A program made the position numbers and the translations under genes. 64,000 nucleotides of DNA. Source: Edaphobacter lichenicola (GTDB lineage Bacteria; Acidobacteriota; Terriglobia; Terriglobales; Acidobacteriaceae). Below the pieces are notes generated by a model. That model was not told the origin of the DNA. It saw nothing but the letters and a program-made list of their open reading frames with translations, and did not search any database. The stretch spans positions 248,001-312,000 of the forward strand of contig NZ_JACHDY010000003.1 of the NCBI RefSeq assembly GCF_014201315.1, written 5' to 3'. Shown in pieces: positions 35,998-44,701 of the stretch. The first letter of the stretch is position 1. Each line of letters begins with the position of its first letter.

Positions 35998-36603
35998 TCA
36001 TCCCAGCGACCGGCGCAGCACAGTTCTGGCTCGCAGTAATCGTGATTTTGTGGCGGCTACGGAGATTCCCGCGATCTCTGCGATCTCTTTGATGGAAGAA
36101 TCGTGTACTTGCTGAATTTCCACGATGGTGCGAAGCGCTGGTCTCAGCCGATGGATGGCGCGCTTTAGATGGTGCTCTCTCTCAGATCTCGCATAGTGCT
36201 CTTCCGTATTGATCCGTCGATCCGCCACCTCCCAATGCTGCCACGACTCGCCCTCCGCTCCTCCGTCCATCGAGATCTCCGGATGCGCGCGCTTTCGGCG
36301 CAAGATCATCAACGCAGAGTTGATGGCAATTCGCGTCAGCCACGTGGAAAAGCTCGACCTGCCGTCGAAGTTCTTCAGGTGAACAAAAGCCTTCAGGAAA
36401 GCGTCTTGAAGTGCGTCTTCTGCGTCCTGGCGATTTCTTGTGATCCGATACATCGTGCTGAAGGTTTTCTTTGAGTGGCGACTCCAGAGCTCGGAGAAGG
36501 CCAGATGCTCGCCGGTCTTCGCCGCGGCGACCAGCATCTCATCATTCGAGGTCTCGAGGATAGCTTGCACGCTGATGGTGCCTGTTGAAAAGTATGAGTC
36601 CAT
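35998..36603 (-). CDS. ECF-type RNA polymerase sigma factor
   Basis: Sigma-70 family protein of 201 residues. Region 2: 'FSELWSRHSKKTFSTMYRITRNRQDAEDALQDAFLKAFVHLKNFDGRSSFSTWLTRIAINSALMILRRKR'-type sequence with the DAEDALQDAFLKA core element. A linker is followed by region 4 ('RLRPALRTIVEIQQVHDSSIKEIAEIAGIS' with the recognition helix 'SVAATKSRLLRARTVLRR'). No anti-sigma factor gene adjoins it. Being on the same strand just ahead of the efflux operon, it may control or be co-transcribed with that operon. A TGGAAT-CC-ATTCCA inverted repeat (36617-36630) lies just before the start codon. Confidence 0.9.
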   Translation of the reverse strand: MDSYFSTGTISVQAILETSNDEMLVAAAKTGEHLAFSELWSRHSKKTFSTMYRITRNRQDAEDALQDAFLKAFVHLKNFDGRSSFSTWLTRIAINSALMILRRKRAHPEISMDGGAEGESWQHWEVADRRINTEEHYARSEREHHLKRAIHRLRPALRTIVEIQQVHDSSIKEIAEIAGISVAATKSRLLRARTVLRRSLG

Positions 36604-36630
36604 TGGAGGGCCTTTCTGGAATGGATTCCA

Positions 36631-37025
36631 TTTGGTTGAAAATTGAGATCAAACTCCGTATCAAATAGAAGACTGGCAAATACAAGACTGGCTATGCTCT
36701 GAATTCAGATATTGAAAGAAGTTGCTCAAGGCATGTTCGAATTGTTTCTAAGATTCAGGGGTATCAAGTAACGTGCGCGGCACTTGGTATCAAGAGATCA
36801 CCGCAATCAATTGATTTCGATTCGCGAAGGAGATTGGCTTCTTTGAGGCTTGCACCTTCGCGAAATGGCTGCTCAAGACTTCTCTAAGCTAAGGCGGAAA
36901 CCAAAGGCTCGGTAGACTAAATCGTGCGTCTCTTGGGACACTCTTTCGAGGGGGAGAAGGATTTCCCCCAGGGGGATACTCTGCTCGTTATGAAGACTGT
37001 GTCTGTCTGCTACCCAACTATTGGT
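36631..37025. other. Non-coding gap between sigma factor and DoxX genes
   Basis: About 395 bases with no convincing gene. It is AT-richer than its surroundings and presumably holds the sigma-gene promoter. A 13-base perfect palindrome TCCCCCAGGGGGA sits at 36964-36976 and resembles the CCCCCC-T-GGGGGG motif at 45822-45834. A 63-codon open frame at 36924-37115 runs into the 3' end of the DoxX gene on the other strand and has no protein-like features. Confidence 0.5.
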
Positions 37026-37424
37026 TTAGTCGCCGCTCGTGGTTTTGTCGGAGGACGAAACCACCAGCCGTCTTCCGAACATGCGCGCATCCAGGGAATA
37101 GGCTCCTGGCCCTAACAGCCCGAGAGAAGCAGCAACCAGAATGGATGAGATGAGAGGAATGAAGGCGAGTTCCTTCATGTCGAGCAGCATCGCTACACCA
37201 ATCAGGCAGCATGCGATGGAAGACACGGGAGTGAATAGCCCAAGACAGATTGAGACACCAAGCAAACCCACGCCGGTGGACACCCAAATGTGAGCGGCTG
37301 GGTTTCCCTGGGGCATTACTTGTGTGAAAAGCGTTGCAGCCACAGAGACACGCAGAAGAATCAAAGCAACGCCCGCCGCTCCCGTCGGGAACATCGAAAA
37401 GAGTCTCTGCACGGTGGTGAGCAT
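37026..37424 (-). CDS. DoxX-like small membrane protein
   Basis: Protein of about 132 residues with four predicted helices ('GAAGVALILLRVSVAATLFTQ', 'IWVSTGVGLLGVSICLGLF', 'VSSIACCLIGVAMLLDM', 'FIPLISSILVAASLGLLGPG'). The 'LGPGAYSLDARMFGRR' C-terminus is the usual DoxX ending. DoxX proteins are inner-membrane proteins linked to thiol and oxidative stress. Start ambiguous between ATG 37424 and ATG 37448. It diverges from the response regulator at 37689. Confidence 0.75.
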   Translation of the reverse strand: MLTTVQRLFSMFPTGAAGVALILLRVSVAATLFTQVMPQGNPAAHIWVSTGVGLLGVSICLGLFTPVSSIACCLIGVAMLLDMKELAFIPLISSILVAASLGLLGPGAYSLDARMFGRRLVVSSSDKTTSGD

Positions 37425-37688
37425 AGCCGGTCCGCGGAAGACAGGCAAACCCGAAGAGAGGGTAGAAAGAGTAATACTTTTGGGGGGGTGACTTCCTTTT
37501 GCTCGTCGGGTTCTGTCCTCGCAGGTTGCGGAGAATTTTAGTGAGACCGATTTGAAGTTTGATATGACTACAACTCATAAGCGGAGATAGAATGAGTGAC
37601 GTCCACCACCGAATGAAATCGGCGATGCCCCGGGAGCTCTGCATCTGTGCTGTTCTGCGGACGATCCGATCGGGCCAGAAGGATCGCA

Positions 37689-38318
37689 ATGAGTGAGATA
37701 CGTACCATCAGAGTCCTGACGGTCGACGATCATCCCCTTCTCCGCACCGGAATCTCGGGCGCTATCAACGCGCAGTCCGATATGTCCGTCGTAGCCGAAG
37801 CTGCGGATGGCGAAGAGGCGATTGCATCGTTTCGACTGCATCGCCCGGATGTAACCCTGATGGACATACGGATGCCCAAGACGAATGGTATCGACGCAAT
37901 CTCAACCATTCGTAAGGAGTTTCCTAACGCCCGCATCGTCGTCCTGACCACCTACGGAGGCGATATTCAGGCTCTTCGTGCCTTCAAGGCTGGAGCAGTC
38001 GGTTATCTGCTGAAGAGTATGTTGCGTACCGAGCTGATCGACACCATACGGCTCGCTCATGCGGGCATGAGACGGATCCCGCCCGAGATAGCCCAGGAGC
38101 TGGCAGAGCACGCCGGCGACGAGATCCTCACCACGCGAGAGATCGAGGTGCTGCGCGATGTCGCCAAGGGAAGTTCCAACAAAGTGATTGCATCGCGGCT
38201 TTCCATCTCCGAGCACACGGTCAAGGGACACCTCAAAAACATTCTTGCCAAGCTGGACGCAAGTGACCGGACGCACGCGGTGATGATCGCTCTCAAGCGC
38301 GGCTTTCTCGACATCTGA
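37689..38318 (+). CDS. NarL/FixJ-family response regulator
   Basis: Protein of 209 residues: receiver domain with acidic pair 'TVDDHPLLRTGI', phospho-acceptor Asp in 'VTLMDIRMPKTNG', Thr in 'VLTTYGG' and Lys in 'GYLLKSM', then a LuxR-type HTH ('LTTREIEVLRDVAKGSSNKVIASRL', 'SEHTVKGHLKNILAKL'). All key residues are present. No histidine kinase is encoded nearby, so it is an orphan here. It precedes the Czc-like genes by 403 bases on the same strand and could regulate them; that is inference. The ATG at 37689 begins MSEIRTIRVL. Confidence 0.92.
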   Translation: MSEIRTIRVLTVDDHPLLRTGISGAINAQSDMSVVAEAADGEEAIASFRLHRPDVTLMDIRMPKTNGIDAISTIRKEFPNARIVVLTTYGGDIQALRAFKAGAVGYLLKSMLRTELIDTIRLAHAGMRRIPPEIAQELAEHAGDEILTTREIEVLRDVAKGSSNKVIASRLSISEHTVKGHLKNILAKLDASDRTHAVMIALKRGFLDI

Positions 38319-38721
38319 TCTCGGTTCGGAAGCCGGTAGACACGGTAGGAATGGGTGTCTTGATCACGAATCTAGAGAGTTGTTCTGGCTGATATAGCAG
38401 TGGTGTGCGCGACGGGTCGACCCGCGCAAATTTCAACCAGCGTCCCCCATCGTTCTCATGGATCGAGCGTCTTTCTATCACATTCGATTTGCCTTATCCT
38501 CCAAGGCAGCTACCGAAACCGGGCCAACTGCAGTCAAAAAATTGACGCGGGAATAGCAACCAAACGGTAGACTTCATATTAGACATGACGAGGGTGTCAT
38601 GTTGTTCCAGAGAGATGCGCTTTTACGGCTGATTCAAGCGTCGCTCAGATCGCGTGTATCGGATGATCTCTAAAATAGAAGAATCAACGCTTGATCCTAT
38701 GGGGGATAACGAGTTTACGCG
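38319..38721. other. Non-coding leader region of the Czc-like operon
   Basis: About 400 bases without a convincing gene. It contains AAAAAATTGACG near 38536 (a possible -35 element) and a small inverted repeat ATGAC...GTCAT near 38585-38600 (ATGACGAGGGTGTCAT). A 62-codon minus-strand frame at 38293-38481 has no recognisable domain. The promoter and any metal-responsive site of the Czc-like operon must lie here. Confidence 0.45.
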
Positions 38722-39870
38722 ATGAGTTCAATCAGTTTCAGGCACCCTGCCCCTCTGCTGTTCTGCTTCGGCGCCTGTCTCCTGGCAGGTTGCAGCGCAA
38801 AGCCGTCTGACCCCAAAAGCGAAGCACCACCGGCCGCCGTCGTACAACCCGATGCCGACCCAAATCTGATTCATGTTGATCATCCCGATCAGTTCACGCT
38901 GACTGCGGCGACCGACTACGCTGCCACCTCCACTATCCAGGTCACTGGCACGGTAAATCCCGACATCTCTCGCACTATTCCGGTTATCTCTATAGCATCC
39001 GGCCGTGTCGTCGAGGTGCACGCCCGCATTGGCGACTATGTAAAAAAAGGCCAGCTCCTGATGGATGTTCAGAGCACCGACGTCTCTGGCGCTTTTGGCT
39101 CTTACCTGAAGGCCGTGAACGACGAACGTCTTGCGAAGGTTCAGCTCGACCGGGCGAAGATCCTCAACGACAAAGGCGCCATTCCAAATAGTCAGGTTGA
39201 GATTGCCCAGAACGCCGAAGAAGACGCGAAGGCCGCCCTCTCCGCCTCCGAAGAGCAGCTTCGTGTCCTTGGCGTCGACAAGAACCACCCCGCCGCAACG
39301 GTCAAGGTCTACGCTCCCTCCTCCGGCTTCATCATCGCCCAAAATGTCACCAACGCCGCGGCAGCCGGAGTCACCTACGCCGGCTCCGCCAATGCCTTCA
39401 CCATTGCAGACCTGTCGCATGTATGGATCATCTGCGACGTCTACGAGAATGATCTCCCCACGGTGCGTCTCGGTCAGAAGGCAGACATCCGCCTCACCGC
39501 CTACCCTGACCGCGTCCTCACCGGCGTAGTCAGCGACATCGGAGCTGTTCTCGATCCGCAGATTCGCACGGCGAAGATTCGCATTCAGGTGGAAAATCCC
39601 AACACGTTGATGCGCGTCGGCATGTTTGCCACCGCCTCCATCCACGGCAAGACCCTGCAGACTCACGTGCAGGTCCCTGCGACAGCAGTGCTCCATCTGC
39701 ATGACCGCGACTGGGTCTACACCCCCGCTGGGGACGGTAAGTTCCGCCGGGTGCTGGTACGTGGCGGCGGGTCGCTGCCGGGCAATATGCAGGAGATCGT
39801 CTCCGGCCTTAACGCGGGCCAGCAGGTCGTCACCAACGCCCTCGCGCTGCAGAACACGGCGGATCAGTAA
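38722..39870 (+). CDS. RND efflux periplasmic adaptor, CzcB-like lipoprotein
   Basis: Adaptor of 382 residues. Lipobox LLAGC near residue 24 anchors it in the inner membrane. Domain order: membrane-proximal part ('AATDYAATSTIQVTGTVNPDIS'), lipoyl half ('GRVVEVHARIGDYVKKGQLLMDVQS'), helical hairpin (about 115-170), second lipoyl half ('YAPSSGFIIAQNVTNAAAAGV'), beta barrel ('VRLGQKADIRLTAYPDRVLTGVVSDIG'). This is the CzcB/CusB family arrangement. No His-rich N-terminal metal-binding extension is seen. Its TAA overlaps the pump gene's ATG by one base (TAATG). Confidence 0.88.
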   Translation: MSSISFRHPAPLLFCFGACLLAGCSAKPSDPKSEAPPAAVVQPDADPNLIHVDHPDQFTLTAATDYAATSTIQVTGTVNPDISRTIPVISIASGRVVEVHARIGDYVKKGQLLMDVQSTDVSGAFGSYLKAVNDERLAKVQLDRAKILNDKGAIPNSQVEIAQNAEEDAKAALSASEEQLRVLGVDKNHPAATVKVYAPSSGFIIAQNVTNAAAAGVTYAGSANAFTIADLSHVWIICDVYENDLPTVRLGQKADIRLTAYPDRVLTGVVSDIGAVLDPQIRTAKIRIQVENPNTLMRVGMFATASIHGKTLQTHVQVPATAVLHLHDRDWVYTPAGDGKFRRVLVRGGGSLPGNMQEIVSGLNAGQQVVTNALALQNTADQ

Positions 39871-42800
39871 TGATTCGAGGTCTCGTCGACTTTGCACTGA
39901 ATAACCGTTGGCTGGTTCTCGGTCTCGCCATTCTGCTATTTGGCTGGGGCATCGTCTCCTTTCACAACCTGCCGGTGGAGGCCTATCCCGACGTAGCCAA
40001 CAATTATGTTCAGGTCATCACTCAGTGGCCGGGGCGCGCCGCCGAAGAGATCGAACAACAGGTCACCATCCCGCTCGAAATCCAGATGGCCGGCATCCCC
40101 CATATGACCCATCTGCGGTCAACCTCGCTCGCCGGCATCTCCAGCCTCACCCTCATCTTCGACGACGAATCCGTCAATGACTGGAATCGTGAAAAGGTGC
40201 TCGAGCGGCTCTCTCAGGTCACACTCCCCCCTGGCCTTCAGCCGCAAATAGGCACCGACTGGAGTCCCGTCGGACAAATCTATTGGTACACCCTGCGTAG
40301 CACCAATCCTCTCTACGACAACATGGACCTGAAGTCGCTTCAGGACTGGACCATCGAGAAGCAGCTCAAATCGGTACCCGGCGTAGTCGACGTCTCCAGC
40401 TTCGGCGGCATGACGCGCGAGTACCAGGTCCGCGTCGACCCCGACAAGCTCGTTGCATACGGCCTCAGCATCGGACAGGTTGAGCAGCAACTCGCCGCCA
40501 ACAATACCAACGCCGGCGGCAGCTTCATCGAACAAGGCCAGCAGCAGATCAACGTCCGCGAGGTTGGCCTCTACAGAAACACCCACGACATCGAGGAGAC
40601 TGTCCTCAAGACGCAATCCGGGACTCCCCTCCGCGTCAAAGACATCGCGACCGTTGCTCAAGGTCCAAAGATCCGTCTCGGTCAGATCGGCAAATCATGC
40701 CGATTCTCCGGCACGCCGGCGCCAGAACCGCCTAACTCTTCCAGCGCCAGCGATCCATGTATCGACCACGCCGGCAAAGCGCAGAACGACCACGCCGACA
40801 AAGCGCAGAGCGACCATGCGATCAACCGCGAAGACGGCAAGATCATCGACGATCCCGACGTCGTCGAAGGAATCGTAGCGCTGCAAAAAGGTGACGACTC
40901 CCAGTTTGCCCTGGCAGGAATTCACAAGAAGGTCGACGAACTTAACACCCGCATCCTTCCACCGGGTGTAAAACTGATACCCTTCCTGGACCGCAGCGAC
41001 CTTCTCCACTACACCACCCACACGGTGCTGCATAACCTCACCGAAGGCATCATCCTTGTCATCATCATTCTCTTCCTCTTTCTAGGCAACGTTCGCGGCG
41101 CTCTCATCGTCTCGCTGACGATTCCGTTCGCTCTGCTGTTTGCCTCCATCTGTCTCGACCTCCGCCACATCCCCGCTAACCTGCTCTCTCTCGGCGCACT
41201 CGACTTCGGCATGGTCGTCGACGGCGCGGTCGTGATGGTGGAGAACATCGTCCGCCACCTTAGCCATCAGCGCAAAGACTCTCTCTCGCCCGCTGAGCAG
41301 ATCCGCGAGGCAGCTCACGAAGTACAGCGCCCGGTCTTCTACGCCATTGGCATCATCATCACTGCGTACCTGCCCATCTTCACGCTGCAGGCCGTCGAGG
41401 GCAGACTCTTCCGCCCCATGGCCTGGACAGTAGCCTTCGCTCTTCTCGGCGCTCTCATCTTCTCCATCATCATCGCGCCTGTCCTCTCGAGTCTCCTGTT
41501 CCCCAAGGGCGCATCGGAGTGGCAGAATCCCGTCATGGCGTGGCTCACCGACCGCTACCGCCACGCCGCGCGCTGGGCCATCGAACACCGTTGGGTCACG
41601 TTGGGTGGAGCGGGTTTTGCTCTCCTCCTCACTCTGTTCCTCGGCCTGAGCGGCGTCATCGGCTCCGAGTTCTTACCCCACCTCGACGAGGGCGCCATCT
41701 GGGTTCGCGGCACTCTTGCTCCCAGCACCGGTCCCACCGAAAGCCTGCGCATCATGAATCAGGCTCGCATCGTCCTCTCTTCGTTTCCCGAGGTCACCAA
41801 GGTTGTCAGCCAGACAGGTCGCCCCGACGACGGCACCGATGTCACCGGCTTCTTCAACACCGAATACTTTGTCGACCTCAAACCCAAAGCCGACTGGCGC
41901 CACCCCTTCCATCAGAACAAGGACGAGTTGATCGGTGCCATGGACCGCGAGCTGGACAAGATCCCCGGCGTCATCTGGAACTTCTCTCAGCCCATCTCCG
42001 ACAACGTCGAAGAGGCCGTCAGCGGCGTCAAGGGAGAGCTGGCCGTCAAGATATACGGAGATGATCTTAAGAACCTCGAACAGCTGGGCGATCAGATCAT
42101 CTCCATCATGAGCAAGATCCAGGGCGTTCAGGACCTTGGGCTCTTTCGCGTCATCGGTCAGCCCAACCTCAACTACTCTGTCAACCGCGCCGCGGCCGCT
42201 CGCTACGGCATCAACGTAGCCGATATTCAAGATGCGATTCAGACAGCCGTGGGCGGAAACGCGGTAAGCCAGGTGTTGCAGGGCGAAGCGCGCTACGACC
42301 TCGTCGTGCGCTATCCTCCGCAGTATCGCGACACCCAGGATGCGATCGACAAGATCCGTCTGCTCTCTCCCTCCGGTGAGCGCGTCTCGCTGGCGCAGTT
42401 GACCACGGTGAAGATGGAGGATGGCGCTGAGACTATCTCACGCGAGGCAGGCCAGCGCTTTGTCGCGATCAAATACAGCGTGCGTGATCGCGACCTCGGC
42501 AGCACCGTGGAAGAGGCCATCAGCAAGGTCAACGAACAGGTCAAGCTGCCCCCGGGCTATAAGACGGACTGGGCCGGCGAATATGAGAGCCAGAAGCGCT
42601 CCTCGCGTCGTCTGATGCTGGTCCTCCCGATCACCATTCTGCTCATCTTCGTCATCCTCTACTCCATGTTCCACTCCGGCAAATGGGCGGGGCTCATCCT
42701 CATCAACGTCTCGATGGCCCCGGTCGGCGGTCTGCTCGCTCTGCTCTTCACCCATACCAACTTCAGCGTCTCGTCGGGCGTCGGTTTTCTGGCACTCTTC

Positions 42801-43130
42801 GGCGTCTCGGTTCAGACCGGCGTCATCATGCTCGAGTACATCAATCAGATGCGGGTTCGCGGCCACTCCATTGAAGAGTCCGCTATCGAAGGAGCCGTAC
42901 TCCGCCTGCGTCCCATCATGATGACCATGCTCGTTGCCACGCTTGGTCTTCTGCCCGCTGCAACCTCTCACGGCATCGGGTCGGACTCGCAGCGTCCCTT
43001 TGCCATGGTCATCGTCGGCGGTCTCATCGGCGCGCTGTGCATCAGCGTCTTCCTTCTGCCCACGTTGTACGTCTGGATTGCAAGACCCGACGATGTCCTC
43101 CCCAGCCCAGAGACGGAGTTTGAGAACTAA
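39870..43130 (+). CDS. Heavy-metal efflux RND pump, CzcA family, with a His/Asp-rich insert
   Basis: Inner-membrane proton/metal antiporter of 1086 residues with 12 expected helices and two large periplasmic loops. Helix 4 reads 'LDFGMVVDGAVVMVENIVR', the DFGxxVDGAVVMVEN signature of heavy-metal (Co/Zn/Cd type) RND pumps. 'LPVEAYPDVANNYVQVITQWPGRAAEEIEQQVT' is the usual N-terminal porter start. An insert of about 40 residues, roughly 279-320, separates 'KIRLGQIGKS' from 'NREDGKIIDDPDVVEGIV', which are contiguous in typical homologues. It contains 'DHAGKAQND' and 'DHADKAQSDHA' repeats. The stop overlaps the next ATG (TAATG). Metal specificity cannot be read with confidence. Confidence 0.93.
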   Translation: MIRGLVDFALNNRWLVLGLAILLFGWGIVSFHNLPVEAYPDVANNYVQVITQWPGRAAEEIEQQVTIPLEIQMAGIPHMTHLRSTSLAGISSLTLIFDDESVNDWNREKVLERLSQVTLPPGLQPQIGTDWSPVGQIYWYTLRSTNPLYDNMDLKSLQDWTIEKQLKSVPGVVDVSSFGGMTREYQVRVDPDKLVAYGLSIGQVEQQLAANNTNAGGSFIEQGQQQINVREVGLYRNTHDIEETVLKTQSGTPLRVKDIATVAQGPKIRLGQIGKSCRFSGTPAPEPPNSSSASDPCIDHAGKAQNDHADKAQSDHAINREDGKIIDDPDVVEGIVALQKGDDSQFALAGIHKKVDELNTRILPPGVKLIPFLDRSDLLHYTTHTVLHNLTEGIILVIIILFLFLGNVRGALIVSLTIPFALLFASICLDLRHIPANLLSLGALDFGMVVDGAVVMVENIVRHLSHQRKDSLSPAEQIREAAHEVQRPVFYAIGIIITAYLPIFTLQAVEGRLFRPMAWTVAFALLGALIFSIIIAPVLSSLLFPKGASEWQNPVMAWLTDRYRHAARWAIEHRWVTLGGAGFALLLTLFLGLSGVIGSEFLPHLDEGAIWVRGTLAPSTGPTESLRIMNQARIVLSSFPEVTKVVSQTGRPDDGTDVTGFFNTEYFVDLKPKADWRHPFHQNKDELIGAMDRELDKIPGVIWNFSQPISDNVEEAVSGVKGELAVKIYGDDLKNLEQLGDQIISIMSKIQGVQDLGLFRVIGQPNLNYSVNRAAAARYGINVADIQDAIQTAVGGNAVSQVLQGEARYDLVVRYPPQYRDTQDAIDKIRLLSPSGERVSLAQLTTVKMEDGAETISREAGQRFVAIKYSVRDRDLGSTVEEAISKVNEQVKLPPGYKTDWAGEYESQKRSSRRLMLVLPITILLIFVILYSMFHSGKWAGLILINVSMAPVGGLLALLFTHTNFSVSSGVGFLALFGVSVQTGVIMLEYINQMRVRGHSIEESAIEGAVLRLRPIMMTMLVATLGLLPAATSHGIGSDSQRPFAMVIVGGLIGALCISVFLLPTLYVWIARPDDVLPSPETEFEN
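40764..40820 (+). repeat. 24-bp tandem repeat inside the CzcA-like gene
   Basis: Unit GACCACGCCGGCAAAGCGCA+GAAC at 40764-40787, a near-identical copy at 40788-40811 (two differences) and a partial third (GACCATGCG, 40812-40820). It encodes DHA-x-KAQ-x repeats in a periplasmic loop. Confidence 0.85.
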
Positions 43131-43198
43131 TGCAGTCTAAGCGAGCAGGCAAGTCTTCCATAATCACCACGCAGGCCAAAGGAGGTTCGGAGAGCTAC

Positions 43199-44467
43199 AT
43201 GACGAAGAAAAAACATCGAATCCTCCTCGCTGCCTCCTGTCTTCTGCTCGTGCCGTGTGTCTCGCTCTCGCAGACTCAACCGTCCAGCTCTGCTCCCGCC
43301 GCCATCACCATGCAGCAGGCGGTGGATATTGCGCGGATGAAAAATCCCAACCTGCTCTCCTCACAGCAAAACCTGCTCTCCGTCAAAGCCCAGGAGATTC
43401 AGGCTGGAGTTAGAGCCAATCCCTACTTCGGATTTACTGGATCAAACGTAACGCTTCCTGCAGAGGGAGCCTCTAATCCATATGCCTATAGCTTGCAGGT
43501 TTCGAGGCTCTTCGAGCGCGGCGAAAAGCGCCGCTGGCGACTCGACAGCGCCCGCTCCACAACTGCACAGACGGACGCCCAATACCATCTTCAGGAGCAA
43601 CAGACGGTCCTCTCCGTCCGACAGGCTTTCACCAGCTTTGTCATCGCGAAAGCCGCCAAAAAAATAGCCGACGACAACCTAGCCGACTTCAGACATGAAC
43701 TCGATATCGGCCGCGAGCGCTATAAGGCCGGTGATATCGCCAAGCTCGACTTCGAACGGCTCGATCTACAGCTTGCTCAATTCGAAACCGACGAATCAAC
43801 CGCCATCACTAACGCGCAGCAGGCCAGTATTCAACTCCAGGCACTCCTCGGTTATGACCGCCTCCGTCCAGACTTCGACGTGATTGGGGATGTCGTGCCC
43901 CCCGTGGTCTCCGACACCATGGAGAGCCTTGAGCAGAAGGCTCTCGCCGCCCGCCCGGACCTTCACGCCGCGCACCTTGGTGTCGCCGTGGCCGATGCCA
44001 ACGTCAAGCTTGCCTACGCCAATGGGACTACAGATCCAACCCTCGAAGGAGAATACGATCGCAGCGGCACCTACAACTCGGCAGGTTTTTCACTTAACAT
44101 CCCGATTCGCATCTTTGACCGTAATCAAGGCAACAAAGAGACGAGCAAGTATGTTGCCCAGGCCAGCCGCTTCACAGAGCTAGCCACCCGCAATCAGGTC
44201 TTCGCAGACGTCGATCAGGCATGGTCTGGATACATCAACGCCAGAGTGCTCTCTGATCGCTACAACGGCCACTACCTCGACGAAGCGAAGGACGTTCTCG
44301 ACATCGCCCAGTTCAGTTACCAGCACGGCGGCCTTGCCCTGATCGACTATCTGGACGCCCTGCGCGAATCGCGCTCCGTCACAGCCGACGCTCTCAACGC
44401 CTACTCCCAGACCTGGATGGCAATCCACCAGCTAAGCTTTGCCACCGCCACAGAAGTAATCCCATAG
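43199..44467 (+). CDS. Outer-membrane efflux protein, CzcC-like
   Basis: TolC-superfamily protein of about 422 residues completing the tripartite pump. Signal peptide 'KHRILLAASCLLLVPCVSLSQ' is followed by two OEP helical hairpins ('TMQQAVDIARMKNPNLLSSQQNLLSVKAQEIQAG', 'LEQKALAARPDLHAAHLGVAVADANVKLAYA') with the barrel strand 'GFSLNIPIRIFDRNQGN' typical of CzcC. An ATG at 43130 overlaps the CzcA stop (TAATG), but the ATG at 43199 gives a normal signal peptide and has AAAGGAGG plus GGAG upstream, so I prefer it. Confidence 0.88.
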   Translation: MTKKKHRILLAASCLLLVPCVSLSQTQPSSSAPAAITMQQAVDIARMKNPNLLSSQQNLLSVKAQEIQAGVRANPYFGFTGSNVTLPAEGASNPYAYSLQVSRLFERGEKRRWRLDSARSTTAQTDAQYHLQEQQTVLSVRQAFTSFVIAKAAKKIADDNLADFRHELDIGRERYKAGDIAKLDFERLDLQLAQFETDESTAITNAQQASIQLQALLGYDRLRPDFDVIGDVVPPVVSDTMESLEQKALAARPDLHAAHLGVAVADANVKLAYANGTTDPTLEGEYDRSGTYNSAGFSLNIPIRIFDRNQGNKETSKYVAQASRFTELATRNQVFADVDQAWSGYINARVLSDRYNGHYLDEAKDVLDIAQFSYQHGGLALIDYLDALRESRSVTADALNAYSQTWMAIHQLSFATATEVIP

Positions 44468-44496
44468 GCCGGGAACCAAAAATAAAGTTGAAGTAG

Positions 44497-44629
44497 GTGG
44501 CGTATTTTTGAAGGTCCACAAAAGTGGATGTCGAAAGACCACGTTTACCACGCATCTCACCACAATCACACCACGTTCTTACCACGATTTTTCACTACGA
44601 TTCTGCGAAAACCCCTGCAAAAACAGGGC
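44497..44629 (+). repeat. ~130-bp strand-asymmetric ACCAC-array element, copy 1
   Basis: Begins with GTGGCGTATTTTT (44497-44509), then a small hairpin TCCAC-AAAA-GTGGA (44515-44528), then ACCACG/ACCACA words spaced 9-13 bases apart (44538-44586), then GAAAACCCCTGCAAAAACAG (44607-44626). The same order occurs on the opposite strand at 48716-48845. Open frames reading through it translate to Thr/His/Pro-rich low complexity and are not taken as genes. Confidence 0.7.
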
Positions 44630-44701
44630 TAACACCACAGCAGAATTCAATCTGCAGCCGGGTCAAAAAACAGCGCGTCGGGTCAAAATGCGAAGAGGAG
44701 A

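Noticed and set aside
38293..38481. 62-codon minus-strand frame after the response regulator gene
   Set aside because: No domain, no ribosome site, and it overlaps the end of the response regulator gene.
44497..44629. CRISPR array
   Set aside because: The ACCAC words are 5-6 bases with 3-8-base gaps. There are no 25-40-base repeats with unique spacers and no cas genes.
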